A stretch of DNA of 64,000 bases from Formicarius rufipectus (taxonomy: Eukaryota > Chordata > Aves > Passeriformes > Formicariidae): contig VXAU01002502.1 in NCBI GenBank assembly GCA_013399695.1, positions 905,574-969,573 on the forward strand. Reading direction: 5' to 3'. The translations under genes and the position numbers were made by a program. Shown here in pieces: positions 25,123 to 38,363 of this stretch. Within the stretch, counting starts at the first letter, position 1. Each line of letters opens with the position of its first letter. The notes beneath the pieces are model-generated. The model worked only from the letters and a program-made list of their open reading frames with translations, ran no database searches and was not told the DNA's origin.

Positions 25123-25690
25123 TGATAGCTGAACTGGGTTGGGATGGAGTTAATTTTCCCCATAGCACCCCATATAGTGTCCTATGTTGCATTTGTGGCT
25201 GAAACAACGTTGATAAAGTGCCAAAGCTCCTGCTATTGCACAGCACAAGGTATTCTCTACAACCCCTCAAAACACCCCACCACAAAGGCCAGGAGGCTGA
25301 GGGTAGATACAGCTGGGGCACCTGATTTCAACTGGCCACGAGGTTATTCCATACCCTGCAACATCATACTCAGTCATGAGAGGCAGGGGAAAGGTGAGGT
25401 GGAGGGGAGTAAGTTCCATTAATCAGCCAATTGTCTTCCAAAACAACCACTGCCCATACTGAGGCCCCACTTCCCAGTAGCTGGACACTGCCTGCTAATG
25501 GGAATAAGAGAATCAAATCTCCTTATCTTGCTTTGCTTCCACATGTGGCCTTTGCTTTTTCATTAAACTGCCTTCAGCTCAACCAATGAGCCTGCCCATC
25601 TTATTTTCTTCCTCTGTCTTATTGAGGAGGGGGCAGTGAGGGAACCACTGAGTGGGAGACCTGAAGGACAGAAAGGGCAGACTCACTACA
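25123..25690 (+). mobile_element. ERVL-like solo LTR, forward (about 568 bp)
   Basis: The segment begins TGATAGCTGAAC and contains 'GGGATGGAGTTAATTTTCC' (from 25141), 'GTTGATAAAGTGCCAAAG'-like sequence near 25210, and 'GGTTATTCCATACCCTGC' (from 25343), all in the order seen in avian ERVL-type LTRs. ATTAAA at 25562-25567 lies where such LTRs carry a polyadenylation signal. It ends near CTACA at 25690. The expected 5-bp target duplication is imperfect: TTGGC before 25123 against TTGCA after 25690, or alternatively CATTG at 25116-25120 and 25689-25693. No gag, pol or second LTR lies nearby, so it is a solo LTR left by recombination. Exact ends are uncertain by a few bases. Confidence 0.82.
25562..25567 (+). 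promoter_or_regulatory. Candidate LTR polyadenylation signal ATTAAA
   Basis: ATTAAA, the commonest variant of AATAAA, falls in the last quarter of the forward LTR, where the R/U5 region of this LTR class is expected. It supports the assigned orientation. Whether it is used is unknown. Confidence 0.5.
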
Positions 25691-26588
25691 TTGCATTTTT
25701 TAAAAAGATAAACCATTCTTTTAGGGCTTCCTTAGCAGCACGATGAACATGAAGTTATTTATAATCTCATTAAAATAAATTAAAAAACAAACAAAAGCAA
25801 CAAGAAAACTTAGCTAGGTCAGATCCCAAAGTCAATTACAAGGCCCCTGATTATTTCAGGTTGTAAAACTTGGTCCTTAAAATATAAGGCTCAGAAATGA
25901 ATGCAAACAAAATCCAGGACAGAAGTTACCCAAATAATACTTGGAACTTTTCCAGATTGCAGTTACATCATCAATTCACCTGGGAACTGTTATAGAGCAT
26001 CCAAAGTCAGAAGAATACACGAATTTTTCAGACTCTGATTTTACTGCAGTACACAGGAACAAAGGCACAAAGAAATGCATGTTTCTCGAGGTAGTCCAAT
26101 GATAATTACAAGTGAACACGAACACGTGACAGAAGTTGTTAGTCTTTAAATAATCCAGCTTTTCAGCAAACTCAAAAGCACATCTGTTTTTTACTTTTCT
26201 TACACATCAGACAAACTTCAAAGTGCTCAAGCATTATTGAGATAGACTCTTATAGCAAAACCCAGAAAAGTACAGAAACTAATAGATGGTAAACTAATGT
26301 TATCTAGTTCTTTTTTTATTTCTTTTTGTAACTAATGTTTCAATTGTTTTAACAATAAGTTAGCACCCTTTCCATTTTACAGATGGGAAACTGAGTCAGA
26401 GGTAAGTCACTCAGTCACAGTTTGCTAAACTAAAAGAACACTGGATGAAACTTGGGTTAGAGATGGAAAGGAAGAAAGGTATCCTCGATATCAAACCCAG
26501 TTTTTAATTTGCATTTCCATAGAATGTGGATGTGCACACAAGCTACACAGATCTCACTGCTGGTCTTTTCTGCTTTAAGAAAATGTCT

Positions 26589-26591
<3 letters not shown>

Positions 26592-26627
<36 letters not shown>

Positions 26628-26635
26628 GGAGTGGG
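26592..26635. repeat. Poly-T run (44)
   Basis: The longest homopolymer in the window. It could be the poly-A end of a minus-strand retrocopy, but the sequence to its right (from 26636) is not recognisable as any gene, and I see no flanking duplication. Confidence 0.9.
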
Positions 26636-27769
26636 ATGCTTAGGGAGTATTTCACATCCTTTTGAGCTCTCTGGTCTTGTTTTATGAATTGAAAGATAAT
26701 TAGACAAGCATATTTTCAAACTGCAGGGGTGTATTCATAAATATATACATTGTGGGGGAGAAAAATAGGTGAAAAGATAAAAATCCCCAAAATTTTCCAC
26801 ACATGCTACTGCAGACTACAACCTACTTGCCCCTTGTGGTGTCTTAGTCAGTTGGAATAAATAAAAGTTTATTGCTCATAATGTATTTTGTGATGACACC
26901 AGGTAGGCTTTTCCTCCCGTGTTACAGGAAAGATCCTTTAGCCAAGCAAAATTCTCAAGGCACAGAATCTATCTGGTGGACTGTCATTTGTGTGACTGCA
27001 ATATAATAAGACCCCACTGATTTGCAAGTGGCAGGGATTGGAGCTCACAATTCACTGTACTTACTAAACATGGAGAGAAAAAATGCCTGCAAAATTACAC
27101 CACTCCCTCACTTCACAGAAAACAATTCTGTAACTAGGGCATAAAAAGGATTATGCCTCAAACAGTCATAAAAAATAAAAACAAAAACAAAACAACCAAA
27201 ACAATTATCTTAAATAATTGCCCCTTATAAAAATTCCTGATCAACCTCAGAGCCATGTAGCAAAAATTAGATCAGAAAAGCTGCATCTGTCAGGTCTAAT
27301 TTTCTACAGCCTTGCATTTTTATCGTAATTCATGCAAACCATTCAATATAAGGTGCAAAATATTTGTAAAACATAATTCTCCATTCAGCTACAAATCTAG
27401 TGAGCTGCATTTTTTACATACTTTACAGTGATATACCTTAACACACAAGGTGTATTATTACACTAAAAAGCATGAAACATTTAATATTCTGAGTGTTGAC
27501 TCACGAAAACTTGCAAAGGTTGTAATGTTTTATTTCCACTTTCTCCTCTGGTACCCAGTTAAAAATTATCTGAAGTTTCCGATTCCCTTTTCATATACCT
27601 TTGATGAATGCAAACACGAGCTCTTTTAAACAAACAAAAGGGAGAATTTCATGTGCATAGATGGAAAAGAAATAAAGGACAGGTCAGAAGTATTGCAGTA
27701 AAAGGATATCTCATAAGAACTGTCTTTTGGTATTTTTCCTTTTTGTAACAGATAATGCATTCCTTTTTT

Positions 27770-27831
27770 AATATAAAAAGGTCTAAAAAATAATATAAAG
27801 GTCCAAAAAATAATATAAAGGTCTAAAAAAG
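27770..27831. repeat. Tandem repeat, about 20-bp unit, 3 copies
   Basis: AATATAAAGGTCTAAAAAAT-like units repeat three times. The first has two extra A, the second has GGTCC instead of GGTCT, and the third ends in AAG. The near-identity points to recent local amplification. Confidence 0.9.
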
Positions 27832-29759
27832 AAACATCCTTTCCCCAATGAGTACTTTTGACATTAATACTATGTCTTGCAGGGAAAAAAAAGATTTATA
27901 TAGAGTCACTTTGAGTGTAGGAGTACTGATTACATGATTGAGGAAAGGACAATACCATTTCTTTTTTCAAAAAAGTAAAAATAAATGCACCATTAATACA
28001 AGCACAACAAAAGAATCAGTCAAATAGAACAGTCAATATTGTAGCACAGTAAGATGGAAGTAATCATAGCAAAGTTTAAAAAATCAGGAAGAAATAAGAA
28101 AAGGAATTTTTTTTTTTTTCCAAAGTGATACATTGCCGGTGCTTATAAAAATTATGTACTTTAAAAGCAAACTAGGGTTCAACATAAAGTTTTCCACTCA
28201 GCTTTTTAAAATACCATATTGTTTCCAACTTAAAGATTTCCTCCACTCTTAGGACTATACTAGACAAGAATGAGTTATAGAAGGGACTTACTCAGGTAGA
28301 CTAACTCATACCCAAATAAGATCTAGACTGGGATGATGACATTCACATCTATGATGAACCACTAGTATTTACCAAAAAAAAAAAAAAAGAGTCAGGTTTC
28401 TCAGCATTACACCTAGTATTGGAATACAATTGGTCAGCTTGTATGCTTCTTGTTCGAATTGCTATTTAAATTTTTTACCCCACATGGTTAAAAAAAAGAT
28501 GATATATCATCTTTCTATGTCCTGATACACATTCACTGCAAGCATTAACAATGGCAAAAAAAATACAAGAATATATAAATAAGTGTGAGGAAACAGCCAC
28601 TTAGCTAATCAAAAGAAGTGCTCTGTCAAACATTGAAGATCAGGTGCCTGCTTACGTACTTAAGCAGGAGGCAGTGAAGGAACAAGGCATGAACTAGATT
28701 TCACCTTGGAATGGCAGCAGCAGCTGAATTCCTCTGACTTCCTCAGCAGAGGGTGCATAGCCACATGCCTTGAGCAGCACCTCAGGTATTGCTCTGAACC
28801 ACAGAGCAATTTGCTTTTTTGTTCCTGTGGGGACAATTGAAACAATTTCTGATAGAGAGGACTTTAATTAGGGGATTCAAAATTTCACTTCTACTGCCAG
28901 GTTTCCTCAGTACTGCTCATTTTTAACTAGATCAAACATTTAAGTGAACTTAACATCTGGTTCAGCTACCCAGGGACTTGTTGATATTGCCTTTTTTTTT
29001 TTTTTTCCATGAGTGCCAAGAGATAGGAATAGATGTCATATCTTAAGGATTATATTTAAGTGTATATAAGTAGTTGAGCTTTCTTTTCCACAACACCCCT
29101 ATATGTTCACAATAAAGAATTTGTCTAGCATATTCTTCAGATGTATGTAAAATATGTTCACTTCGAAAGTGGACAGAATAGAAAATAAACCCTAGGAAAA
29201 CCCTGAAAGACTTTAAAATACCTTGAAATATCTTCACATATCCCTGTTTATTTCAGAATAACGTCATAATCCTATTAGCTGTCTTGCAGAATACAGTGCC
29301 TTCATTTCTCCAAGAATGTGCTCTGATTCCCAAGTCAGTAACCTCCAAATGTACTTTATTTGCCTTCCCTGATATTTCATTATCACTGTTTGATGATTTT
29401 AAAACTATCTGTGCAAGAGAAACATGGAAATTCATAATATTTATATTATTGAGGACTGAAACCTACACAACTTTACAACAAGCAATCACTTCTCATTTTA
29501 CACACTTGGATTTTTTCCTCCACCATATAACTAGACCTAAGTATTTCCATTATAAAATACATATTTAGTACAAAGATAAAAATGTGTTTACCAACAGCAA
29601 AAGAGAACTGAAATAATTACAGCTATTTAATATCCCAGTTCAGATATTCTGAACTACACAAATTTGAAAGCAGTAAAATTTAAATTAAGACCAATTAAAA
29701 TTTTCAAAAATAACTGGCATATCCACATATATATGTAGTGATAAAATGAGAGATGATAT

Positions 29760-30008
29760 TTTAAACTGGAAGAGGGTGAATTTAGATTAGATATTAGGAA
29801 GAAATTCATTACTTTTAGTGTGGTGAGGCACTGGGACAGGTGGCCCCAAGAAGTTGTGGATGCCCCATACCTGGAAGTGTTAAAGGCCAGGTGTGATGGA
29901 GCTCTGAGCAACCTGGTCTAATGAAAGGTGTCCCTGCCCATGCCAGGGTGGGTGGCACAAGGCGATCTTTAAAGTCTCTTCCAATCCAAACCATTCTATA
30001 TCTATGAC
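29760..30008 (+). mobile_element. CR1 LINE 3' end, forward
   Basis: A clear CR1 3' region: 'TTTAAACTGGAAGAGGGTG' (from 29760), 'GATATTAGGAAGAAATTCA' (from 29790), 'GTGGTGAGGCACTGGGACAG' (near 29820), 'GAAGTTGTGGATGCCCCAT' (near 29850), 'CCTGGAAGTGTTAAAGGCC' (near 29871), ending in 'CCATTCTATATCTATGA', a diverged form of the octamer tail. About 250 bases survive. The frames 29654-29911 and 29815-30081 on the minus strand are read-through of this transposon. Confidence 0.95.
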
Positions 30009-30948
30009 GTATATTTAAAGCTGTATAATATATGCTGTATGATGGAGAAATTCTACACCTCACTACGTCAGCCCTACTCACTCATGAAGCCTCATTTCCA
30101 GGATAAAGCCTGGCTGACCTGGACCTCTCAGCTCCATAGCAAAGCCTTAATTTGGCCACTACCTGAGAGCAAAATGAAGTCTTATATCCTTTTCCCCTTT
30201 GGGGTTCTTGGTGTCACTCCATACAATTTGCTATGAGCATCACAGAGAACTGACAATATCTAGAATAAGGTAGTGCTTGAAATATTTCACCTGGTGCTTA
30301 GCTGTCAAACACATTCTCATTTCTCAGAGCTCCTAAATGTATGTTAACCTTCATAACAATACAAAAACAACTTTATTATGCTAAGAAATAAGGATCACTT
30401 AAGCACATCTTTCAATGTGTTGATTAAGGAATAGATAAGTACTAAGGCCATATTCCTGTAAATGAAGTGACTAGTCTGTCTTGAGATCAGATTGTTATTC
30501 TATGAATGAATGTTTCTAAAGAGACTGTAGAAACTGCTGGATAAAATAAACTAACCTTTCTTTGCTTAATTAAAAGAAAAAGAGATGAGAGATTCTGTAA
30601 TTGCTATGATAATGATTTGTGTTGTCACCATATCTGTAAATAAGCATGAGTGCTGTTCTGTGCTAGGTAAACAGGGAATTTAGATTTCCCAAGTATTCAT
30701 TTCAGAGATGAACCAAACAACTACTTTATGGTCAGCAATATCAAACTGACACAAAATCCTTCCTGTCTAATTGACACTTTATCGTACAAGCAGCATCTTT
30801 AAAAAAAAAAAGTTAAAAAATAACTTAATTTGATCTGGAATATATTGTTACTGCACATATATATTACCTTTGAAAACAAACCCAAAAATACAAAACTCAA
30901 CTAACTTCCTACTTCAAGGATGAAACATTAAAAATGCTCTACAGCTTC

Positions 30949-31036
30949 TGGTTTTTTTTTTTTGTTTTTGTTGTTTTTTTTTTTTTTTTTGTTTGTTTTT
31001 TTTTGGTTTTTTTGTTTGTTTGTTTGTTTTTTTTCC
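30949..31036. repeat. T/G-rich low-complexity tract
   Basis: Long T runs broken by single G or GG (TTTG and TTTTTG units). This is the reverse-complement class of the A/C-rich tracts, but with fewer C/G doublets. Confidence 0.92.
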
Positions 31037-32500
31037 CTTTTTGTGTTAACTTCGTAGCATACGTGTGACATCCATTGGAGTTTATTCTATCACTGACACA
31101 CTGGAAAAAGGCAGGTCTTAGATATTTGTGGGATTTTTTTGTTCCCCCCTATCTCAAGATTATCACTATTTCTGCCTGTCAGAGTTCTGCTAATCCTTCA
31201 CATCTATTTACCCAAGCTGCTGCCTCTGACAGATCTAATGACTGGCATATTTTGTAGCATGTTGACTGGTAAAATATTTAAAAAAACAAGGACAAGATTG
31301 ACTGAGGTCAGTAAAAATAAATAGCTTATCTCTGTGCTATATCTGTTTTTCTTTCACACATTTTTCTTGTCAAAGACATCGGTAATACTTCATTTTCAGA
31401 GTCACTCTTAGAAAGGCTGAGGATTTAAATGTCACCCTTCATCATTGTTTGATGTGACAAAGGTTTCATACCACGGACTTTCTCAGTAAGGATAACTCTT
31501 AAGTATTAATTTAGGTTCTTAAACCAGTTCTTTATCAGAAGTTTTTATTTTGTTCTTTGCTACATATACTATTAAATAGATCTTACTGGACTTAAAGTTC
31601 ATCTACAAAAGTATTTTATGCTTTTTCTGAAATGTCCTTTATGTGTTTCACATTTAAATTCTAACAGGTAAGGGCTTGATAGCTTTTCCCAATAGGAGTG
31701 ATGGTGGTTAGGTGACACAGTGAATTAGCTTTAAGACATTCAGAACCATATGCTCCCCCTGTCTGTAGGCCTGAAGGAATAATAAATCACTGTACCACCT
31801 ACCCCTCCTAAACCAAAAATGGAAGAAAAAAAAAAAAAACAAAAAAAAGATCTCATGAATCTGTCTTGAAATTCAATGTGAGCTAAAAACCCCCCTGCCT
31901 TACTCAGTGTCCTGACAGGATTAAGTGGAAAAAATGGAGACTTAGTCCTAATAAAAAGTTTCTTCCATAGTCCCAGCCACAAAACCAACAGGAGTCAGAA
32001 GAGTTTACAAAAGTAAAGCACACATCCCATACCTGCTAATTATTGCTGCTAGGATTTCTGGCCATTCATGAAGGAACGTATCCTACAAAGAAACTGTATT
32101 ACCTGCATGAACAGAGGAGCTCCCAGGGTATATGCCAATTTATACTTTTTAATCTAAGCTTTATTATACTAAAAATGGAAACTTTATAACAAGACCAGGA
32201 TTTCACCTCATTCTTCTCAGCTGTTTGCTGTTCAAACCCATGTATTTTAGCTCAACCACAGCTGAGATCAGAGGCCACTTGTACCAACCTAACTTACTCA
32301 GAAAGAGCAAACAGGCAAAAAGATAGACACATCTTCCCCTAAACCACATCCCAAGACTGTGCCTGCCCCAGGGAGCCAGTGAGACAATCCATCATTGATC
32401 ACCTGCCCAACCCCTCTCCTCCAGGCCGCTGTTCTGCACTTGGTACCCAACACCCTCACTCATCCCTGGTGCTGCTCCTCCACTGGCATTTGCTTCAATA

Positions 32501-32520
32501 AGACCCTTGATCAAGGGTCT
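32501..32520. repeat. Perfect 20-bp palindrome
   Basis: AGACCCTTGATCAAGGGTCT reads the same on both strands with no spacer. It is not AT-rich, so chance is a poorer explanation than for AT-rich palindromes. It lies in a pyrimidine-rich, slightly GC-richer local context (32.34-32.60 kb). It resembles a symmetrical binding site, but I do not recognise a specific factor. Confidence 0.9.
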
Positions 32521-33253
32521 CAAATCACAGAGCCAAGGTACTTCACTTTAAAAAAATTCTTCTAATTCTCCTCCACCACATTCTCCTCTGGTTTTTTTTC
32601 CCGGCTTAATTAATTTTCTATCCACCAGTCACTATTCATGATACTCTCCCTTTTTTACTTTTCCTCCAGTATGACGAGACTCCAGCATGGGCATTCCCAC
32701 AGTTTCAAACCCAAGACATTTTGGATTACACAGACAGATTTAAATCAAAATATTTGTGAATTCTTAAGATTATAACTACAGCTGCGGTAGGATCTTACAC
32801 TAGTGGAAATAGTGGAATTTATATTTCATATACAAACACTTCCAAGTATCTGCAATTAAAGAAAGGTAAATCGTGTTTGATTCCACGATAGGTAAAGATA
32901 TTTATTTTCTACTAAAACTATTGTTGCAGAATTGTGTTGGCTTGTTTTTGTTTTCCTTGCAATTATGCTTCTTTTTCCCATGGAAAATTAAAGGATTTCA
33001 TCAGGGATCCTTCCAAGCTCTTAGTCTTGTTTATTGTATTTTCTAAGCGGCATTATTAGCATTAGGAAGCTTTCTCTTTTTGCATTTCCATTTTGTGAAA
33101 TTTTCCTAATTAGGTATGTATAATTAAGATTTCCATTACTGGGTTGTGGGGGTTTTTTGTTTTACTTTTTTAAATTCCCCGTGTCCCAATAAAAATGACA
33201 AATAAATGCCTTGAGACTTTGTTATGCCTTATTTGTTCCCCAAGAGTTAGATG

Positions 33254-33291
33254 ACTGAGCTAGGACCTGATTACTGAGCTAGGACCTGATT
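33254..33291 (+). repeat. Perfect 19-bp tandem duplication
   Basis: ACTGAGCTAGGACCTGATT occurs twice head-to-tail without any difference (33254-33272 and 33273-33291). Complete identity in non-simple sequence implies a recent replication or repair error, or an assembly artefact. Confidence 0.95.
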
Positions 33292-36200
33292 CATATACAT
33301 TTTATGCACCATTTCCCTGACTTTTTTTTTAACATTTTGCTCAGAAACTTAATATTGCTGAGGAAAGTGCCAATACTTCTTACTAACATAAATCCCTTGA
33401 GAGTAGTTGCCATGTCTTCCCTCTGCACCTCATTATGCACTACATGCACTCCACAGAAGAGAATCAGCTGCAATAGTCCAACTAACCAAATATTTACAGC
33501 TCTTTTTTGTTATTTCAACCTTTCAGATAAAGCATGCCATGGGTTGCAGCACTATATACCCTGATGCAACTCAGAAGAATCTCTGTGAATTCACATCAGT
33601 GTAAATAAAACCAGATTTTGAATACTAAGAGACAGCCATCAAAAGAGCGATCAAGAATATGTAAGCACGCATAGCAGTCTGGTTTTCAGACTTTATAAAT
33701 ATTTCATCATAAAACTTAGTTACTATTATGCAGGGGTGAGCTGCTACAAGAATATTAAAATAATTTGCCTAAGAGTCAGCCACAGAGTTACTACAAGATG
33801 TACTGCTCCTCTTCTCCATGGAAATCAAACAGAGCTTCCCTCACAGCAGACACAAGTAATGCAGTTCCCAGCAGAAAGGACAGAGTTGGAAAGGAGAACT
33901 CTGCAACATTTCCCTAACTGGAATGAATCACTTCCATACTAGCCCTGCCACTGTATATGATAGCACTATTAGTACAACACAGAAAAAAACTCCCAGTCAT
34001 CAGATTGGCACTTCATTTAGCATAAAAATCTACCTCCTTTGACTTTTCTGATAACTTGCCTATGACTTCAGTGTCCAAAAAACCTGCAGTTTGTTAGCCT
34101 AAAGGGCACTGAGCATGTCAGGAAACAGAATTGCTAGCTGTGCTCCTCTGCCTTGGAGACTCATTCCAGTTAGTTTCTTGCTCTGACTAGCCGGGTTCTT
34201 ATCAAAAAATAAAATCATTCTACAGAACTCCTTTTAGCTGCCCTCCAAAACCCTTCATATTTTTATCTTGTCAAAAATATCAGGCAAAGATGTTGGTGAC
34301 TGTTCTATTACTCCTGAGACTGAAGTTGTTAAAGGATTCTATGTCCTGCGAACAAATTCTCAGTGAAATCAGTTCATTATATTTGGCTGCTGGAATACAG
34401 TTAGGTCAAACAAACTTTTTTTTAAAAAAAAAAACAAGTACAGTTTCTTGCAATGAAAAATAGCAGTGAGGTGGAATTTAATGAATTTTTCCTGGGTCCA
34501 CCATGTGTTTAAAGACACCCAATAGAGAAAAAGAAAATCGTACAGGGGCTCAATATTATGTGGCCAATATGAAGGGGGCAAGCCTACAGAAAAATACTGT
34601 TGGTTTTGTTTGTTTGGTTTTTTTTCCCCCACATTAGAAAAGAAAATAAAACCCAACTGATTCTTTCCTGAGTCACTGTTGTTCAAATTATTTTTCCTTT
34701 TCTCTTCTTTCACACAAAGTAAGGATAGCTCAAAAGAGACTGTAACCCAAAGTGGGACACCAAAAACCCCAGTAAGTCATTAGATGTTTCAAACATTCAG
34801 GGAAATATTTACATGCAAATAAAAAAAATACAAAAGCCCCCAAACCACATGGTTTCTTTCTTTGACTTCCATTTCTTTCTCATCCCCTACAAACAAAAGA
34901 TCACATTTTATTTTTCCTGCTCCCATGTCCTTGTAGGAAATTAAAAAGCCCATTGGCTTAACAAAGCTCACATCTGTGGTATATACCACACAATATATTT
35001 CTGTTACAAATACATGGGGACCTTTTTCAGGGTCATGCTGCTTCAATATTCCTTCACAGTTCTTCCAGAGTCTTTAAAGAGATTGAATCCTTATGATTCA
35101 CCCATCTGAGAACCTCTTCAGAAGCTTTCAGTTGTACTCACTGAGCTAAAAGCTGCAGAGAAAGAACAAGCAGTGTTTGATTTTCTTAAAGAAACCAAAA
35201 ATTATTCTTTACCTGGACTTTCAGATACAATACATAGGATTTTGTTTTGTAAGGCAACAACTGGCAAATGCATATTAGAAATTAAATGTTCATGCATGTA
35301 CTTTTGCCCATTAACACACATATTGGATGCTTAAAATTATCAAGTGTTCATTGCCTCCCACCATTGCTGTTGAAGCTTCTCATTCTTGAGCAAAAGAGAA
35401 AATTAATATTCCCTGAGGACACATACAAGTGCTTATAACTATGAATATAACAGTTACTAAGAAATCTGTAATAATTAACCCACATCTTTAAAGCAAGTAA
35501 TTACATCCCTTTTCCAAGCCTCGCAAGCTGCACACATTCATACACAGCTCTTGATGAGTTCAAGCTACTCAAATCAAAACAGTAACTCATAGAAGTCACT
35601 AACATCACTTATGCAGAAAAACATATTGCAAGAAAAAAAAGAAGTGACAGGTTTCCTGCATTCCTTTACAAATTAATTTCAGAAGGAAAGAAAAAGGAGT
35701 TTGCTCTCAAACACTGCAGGCATGTGGGCTCAGGGATTACCAAATCTCGTGAGATGTTCTCATTGTAGTGCTGTTCTGTATGGAAAGACCCCCTGAACCA
35801 CAAACCTTTATGGAATATGCTAAGGCTTACACAGAAGGTGCCTTCAATAACAGATATATTTGCTTCAACAATAAGCTGTACTTACTGTCATCTCTGTGGC
35901 CACTCAAGAACTGCTGTGCTGCAGTGGACCGTGGCGACCTCAAGATATTTGCTTAAGACACTGTGATTCCCATAAAGCATTTATATAGGCAAGACCTATG
36001 ACTTTGCTATTTTTTTTTCCACTTCGACATTTGACTTACTGAAAAATAAGTAAAAAAATAAAAATCAAACATACTTTCCCCTAATATACCTCTTCTTGCT
36101 AGTAGACCTTCAAAAACCTCCCAACTTACCTGATTATGTACAGAAGTCAATGTTTTGTGTCATTAATTTTATTTCTGGAAGGACAGTCTATTGTCCAATT

Positions 36201-36914
36201 ATTTGACAAACACATGCACACAGTCTCTGGAGTAAAGGTACTTTTTTCTTGGAACACATCAGTTTTCAGGTTTATCTCACTTTTTTTTTTTTTTTTTAAG
36301 AAACCCCATTATTTATATCCTACACAGAATCCTTAACTGAAACATGAGATTATTTCAGAAGTTTAAAAGTCATTCAGAACCACATAAAGCTGGAAGTGAT
36401 GTTTTTATAGAGGTTAGCTGCTCACCTGCTTCAGAAAATGTCTTTTGTGCAGTAAGATTTTAACAATATTAAAGATACCTCAAAATTCTCTGCTTAGAAA
36501 AACAGACAGGAACACAGATATTTCAGAAGTTGTTTTATCAGTGTTGTAATATTCTGTAGCTGAACTCGAAGTGTTGATTAAAAAACCCAAATAAATCTAG
36601 ATTTGTAATCATCACCTTCTTGTAATTATATATTTCACTTATTTTACATCGTCAACATACTTTTTTTTGGGGAAGGAGTAACAAACCCATTAGACAACAT
36701 ATAATGATTGCTTGTCAATAAGTTTAAAGTGAAGTGATAGGAAAATATAAATAAATGCCTTCTACTAGTACATTTTGAAAAGAATTAAACCACTGTTTTT
36801 AAAAGGAAGCTGAGTTGGTCTTTTCTTCTTTGTGTACATCTCCTAGTTAAGCTGTCTCCTCACAAAGAAAACTGAAATGGATTCATATGTTATATGGTTA
36901 ATGAGGTTTAGTAA

Positions 36915-36978
36915 ATATTGAAAAAAAAAAACAAAACAAACAAAAAACCCCAAAAAAACCAACAATAAAAAAACCCTA
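36915..36978. repeat. A/C-rich low-complexity tract
   Basis: A runs interrupted by C, CAAA, CCCC and CC. Plus-strand T is nearly absent. Same class as the other A/C tracts. Confidence 0.88.
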
Positions 36979-37387
36979 ATTTTTTCTTAATATCATGTAA
37001 CTAAGTAACTACCAAAATTTTCCTATTTTCAAACAGCTTTCCATGACTGGGAGGTTCACAAGACAGGGATGATCTATCTCTGCCTCTTGATTGATAGAAT
37101 GTGCTAATAATACACATCCCACTTTTCTGCATCAGACATCAGTCAACCATAAAAGCAGGACAAGTAACTTTAGTGTACCCAAGTTTCACTCTAGACAAGA
37201 CTGGTGAAACAGTGGTAGTCTCTAGAAAATCTCAGACACTGGAACTTTCCTTGATACCTATGCCATCAGTTTATATCTGAGAAAAAAAAGATAGTTCATG
37301 AATCTCTATTTTAGAGTCATGCAATCTTGATAAGGAATGTAATCTTTTGTTTTACTAGAAAACACCAGTTTATTGAAATAATCTGTT

Positions 37388-37446
37388 TAAAAAAAAAAAA
37401 ACAAACAACAACAGAAAACAACAAACCAAACAAACCACCCCAAAAA
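37388..37446. repeat. A/C-rich low-complexity tract
   Basis: Begins with 12 A, then AAC, CAAA and CCACCCC words. It closes a chance frame that is lysine- and asparagine-rich only because of the tract. Confidence 0.85.
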
Positions 37447-38296
37447 GTCTTTCCATTCACAACCATTTACAAGAAGTTTTGTAAATGCCAAAATTATTAT
37501 AAAAAAAAATAATTTTCTTTTTGCAAGCCCTTCACTATTCTGTAGTTTAAATGAAATATGCCTGCTCTAATATTTCAAGTTCTTTATTCAGGATGAACTA
37601 AAATGTTTTGCTTTACAAGGATTTACAAATATTTGACTGAAAGAAAAATGTTGAAACTTCCACAGAGATTGTAAAAAAAAAATTCCATTGGCTCATAATC
37701 CATTGTCCTCCTTTATAAAATAGAGTACTACAGTATAGTTCCCATCATATCACTCATTGAGACCACACTTCACTTATTACAGTAAGTATCTGACTGATTA
37801 TTTTGTGCTAAGAGTACATTGCACTCACTGTTCTTGAACTGGCACTGGCAGGTTAGGAATGAAGGGAGTCCTAAATTGTCTGATATGTGTTCATACACAC
37901 AGAAATGACTTCTGTCCCCAGCTTGAGTGTCACAATAAACTCGAGCCTGCTCAGTTTAAATGAGGAGAAAACAGCCAAATTATTCTTAAGAGCGATGTGC
38001 AGCTGCTCAGTTTGGAAATCAGCTCTTTCCCTCCAGGGTCTGCAAAGCCCAGCTGTGTTAGCCTGGGCACAGCTAAGGCACCCTCTGCTCTCCTAGGAGA
38101 AAAACAGCTCTTATCAAGGTGGGGGAGAGTGGGGGTAATGCTAGTTTACATTATAGTGTAAAGCTATCTCCTGCTTATCATCTCTAATATGCTATAACTT
38201 CCTTTAAAATGGGATAAATCATCCAGTGTGGCATTGTTGGAGATCACAAGGGCAACTAAAACATGGCATGGATATTTATCATGGTATCTTTGCTAA

Positions 38297-38363
38297 AAAA
38301 TAAACAAACAAACAAAAAAAAACCCAAAAAACCCAAACCACAAACAAAACCAAACCCCAACAA
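38297..38363. repeat. A/C-rich low-complexity tract
   Basis: AAACAAAC units grade into AACCC words. No T between about 38303 and 38363. Confidence 0.88.

Larger units (their letters stand above)
25691..29759. other. Unique AT-rich non-coding DNA
   Basis: No gene is recognisable. Contents are a 44-base poly-T run at 26592-26635, small A/C tracts near 25785-25802 and 27170-27205, a three-copy tandem repeat at about 27770-27831, and short A and T runs near 28108, 28374 and 28992. Open frames stay below 100 codons and resemble no family. Confidence 0.55.
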
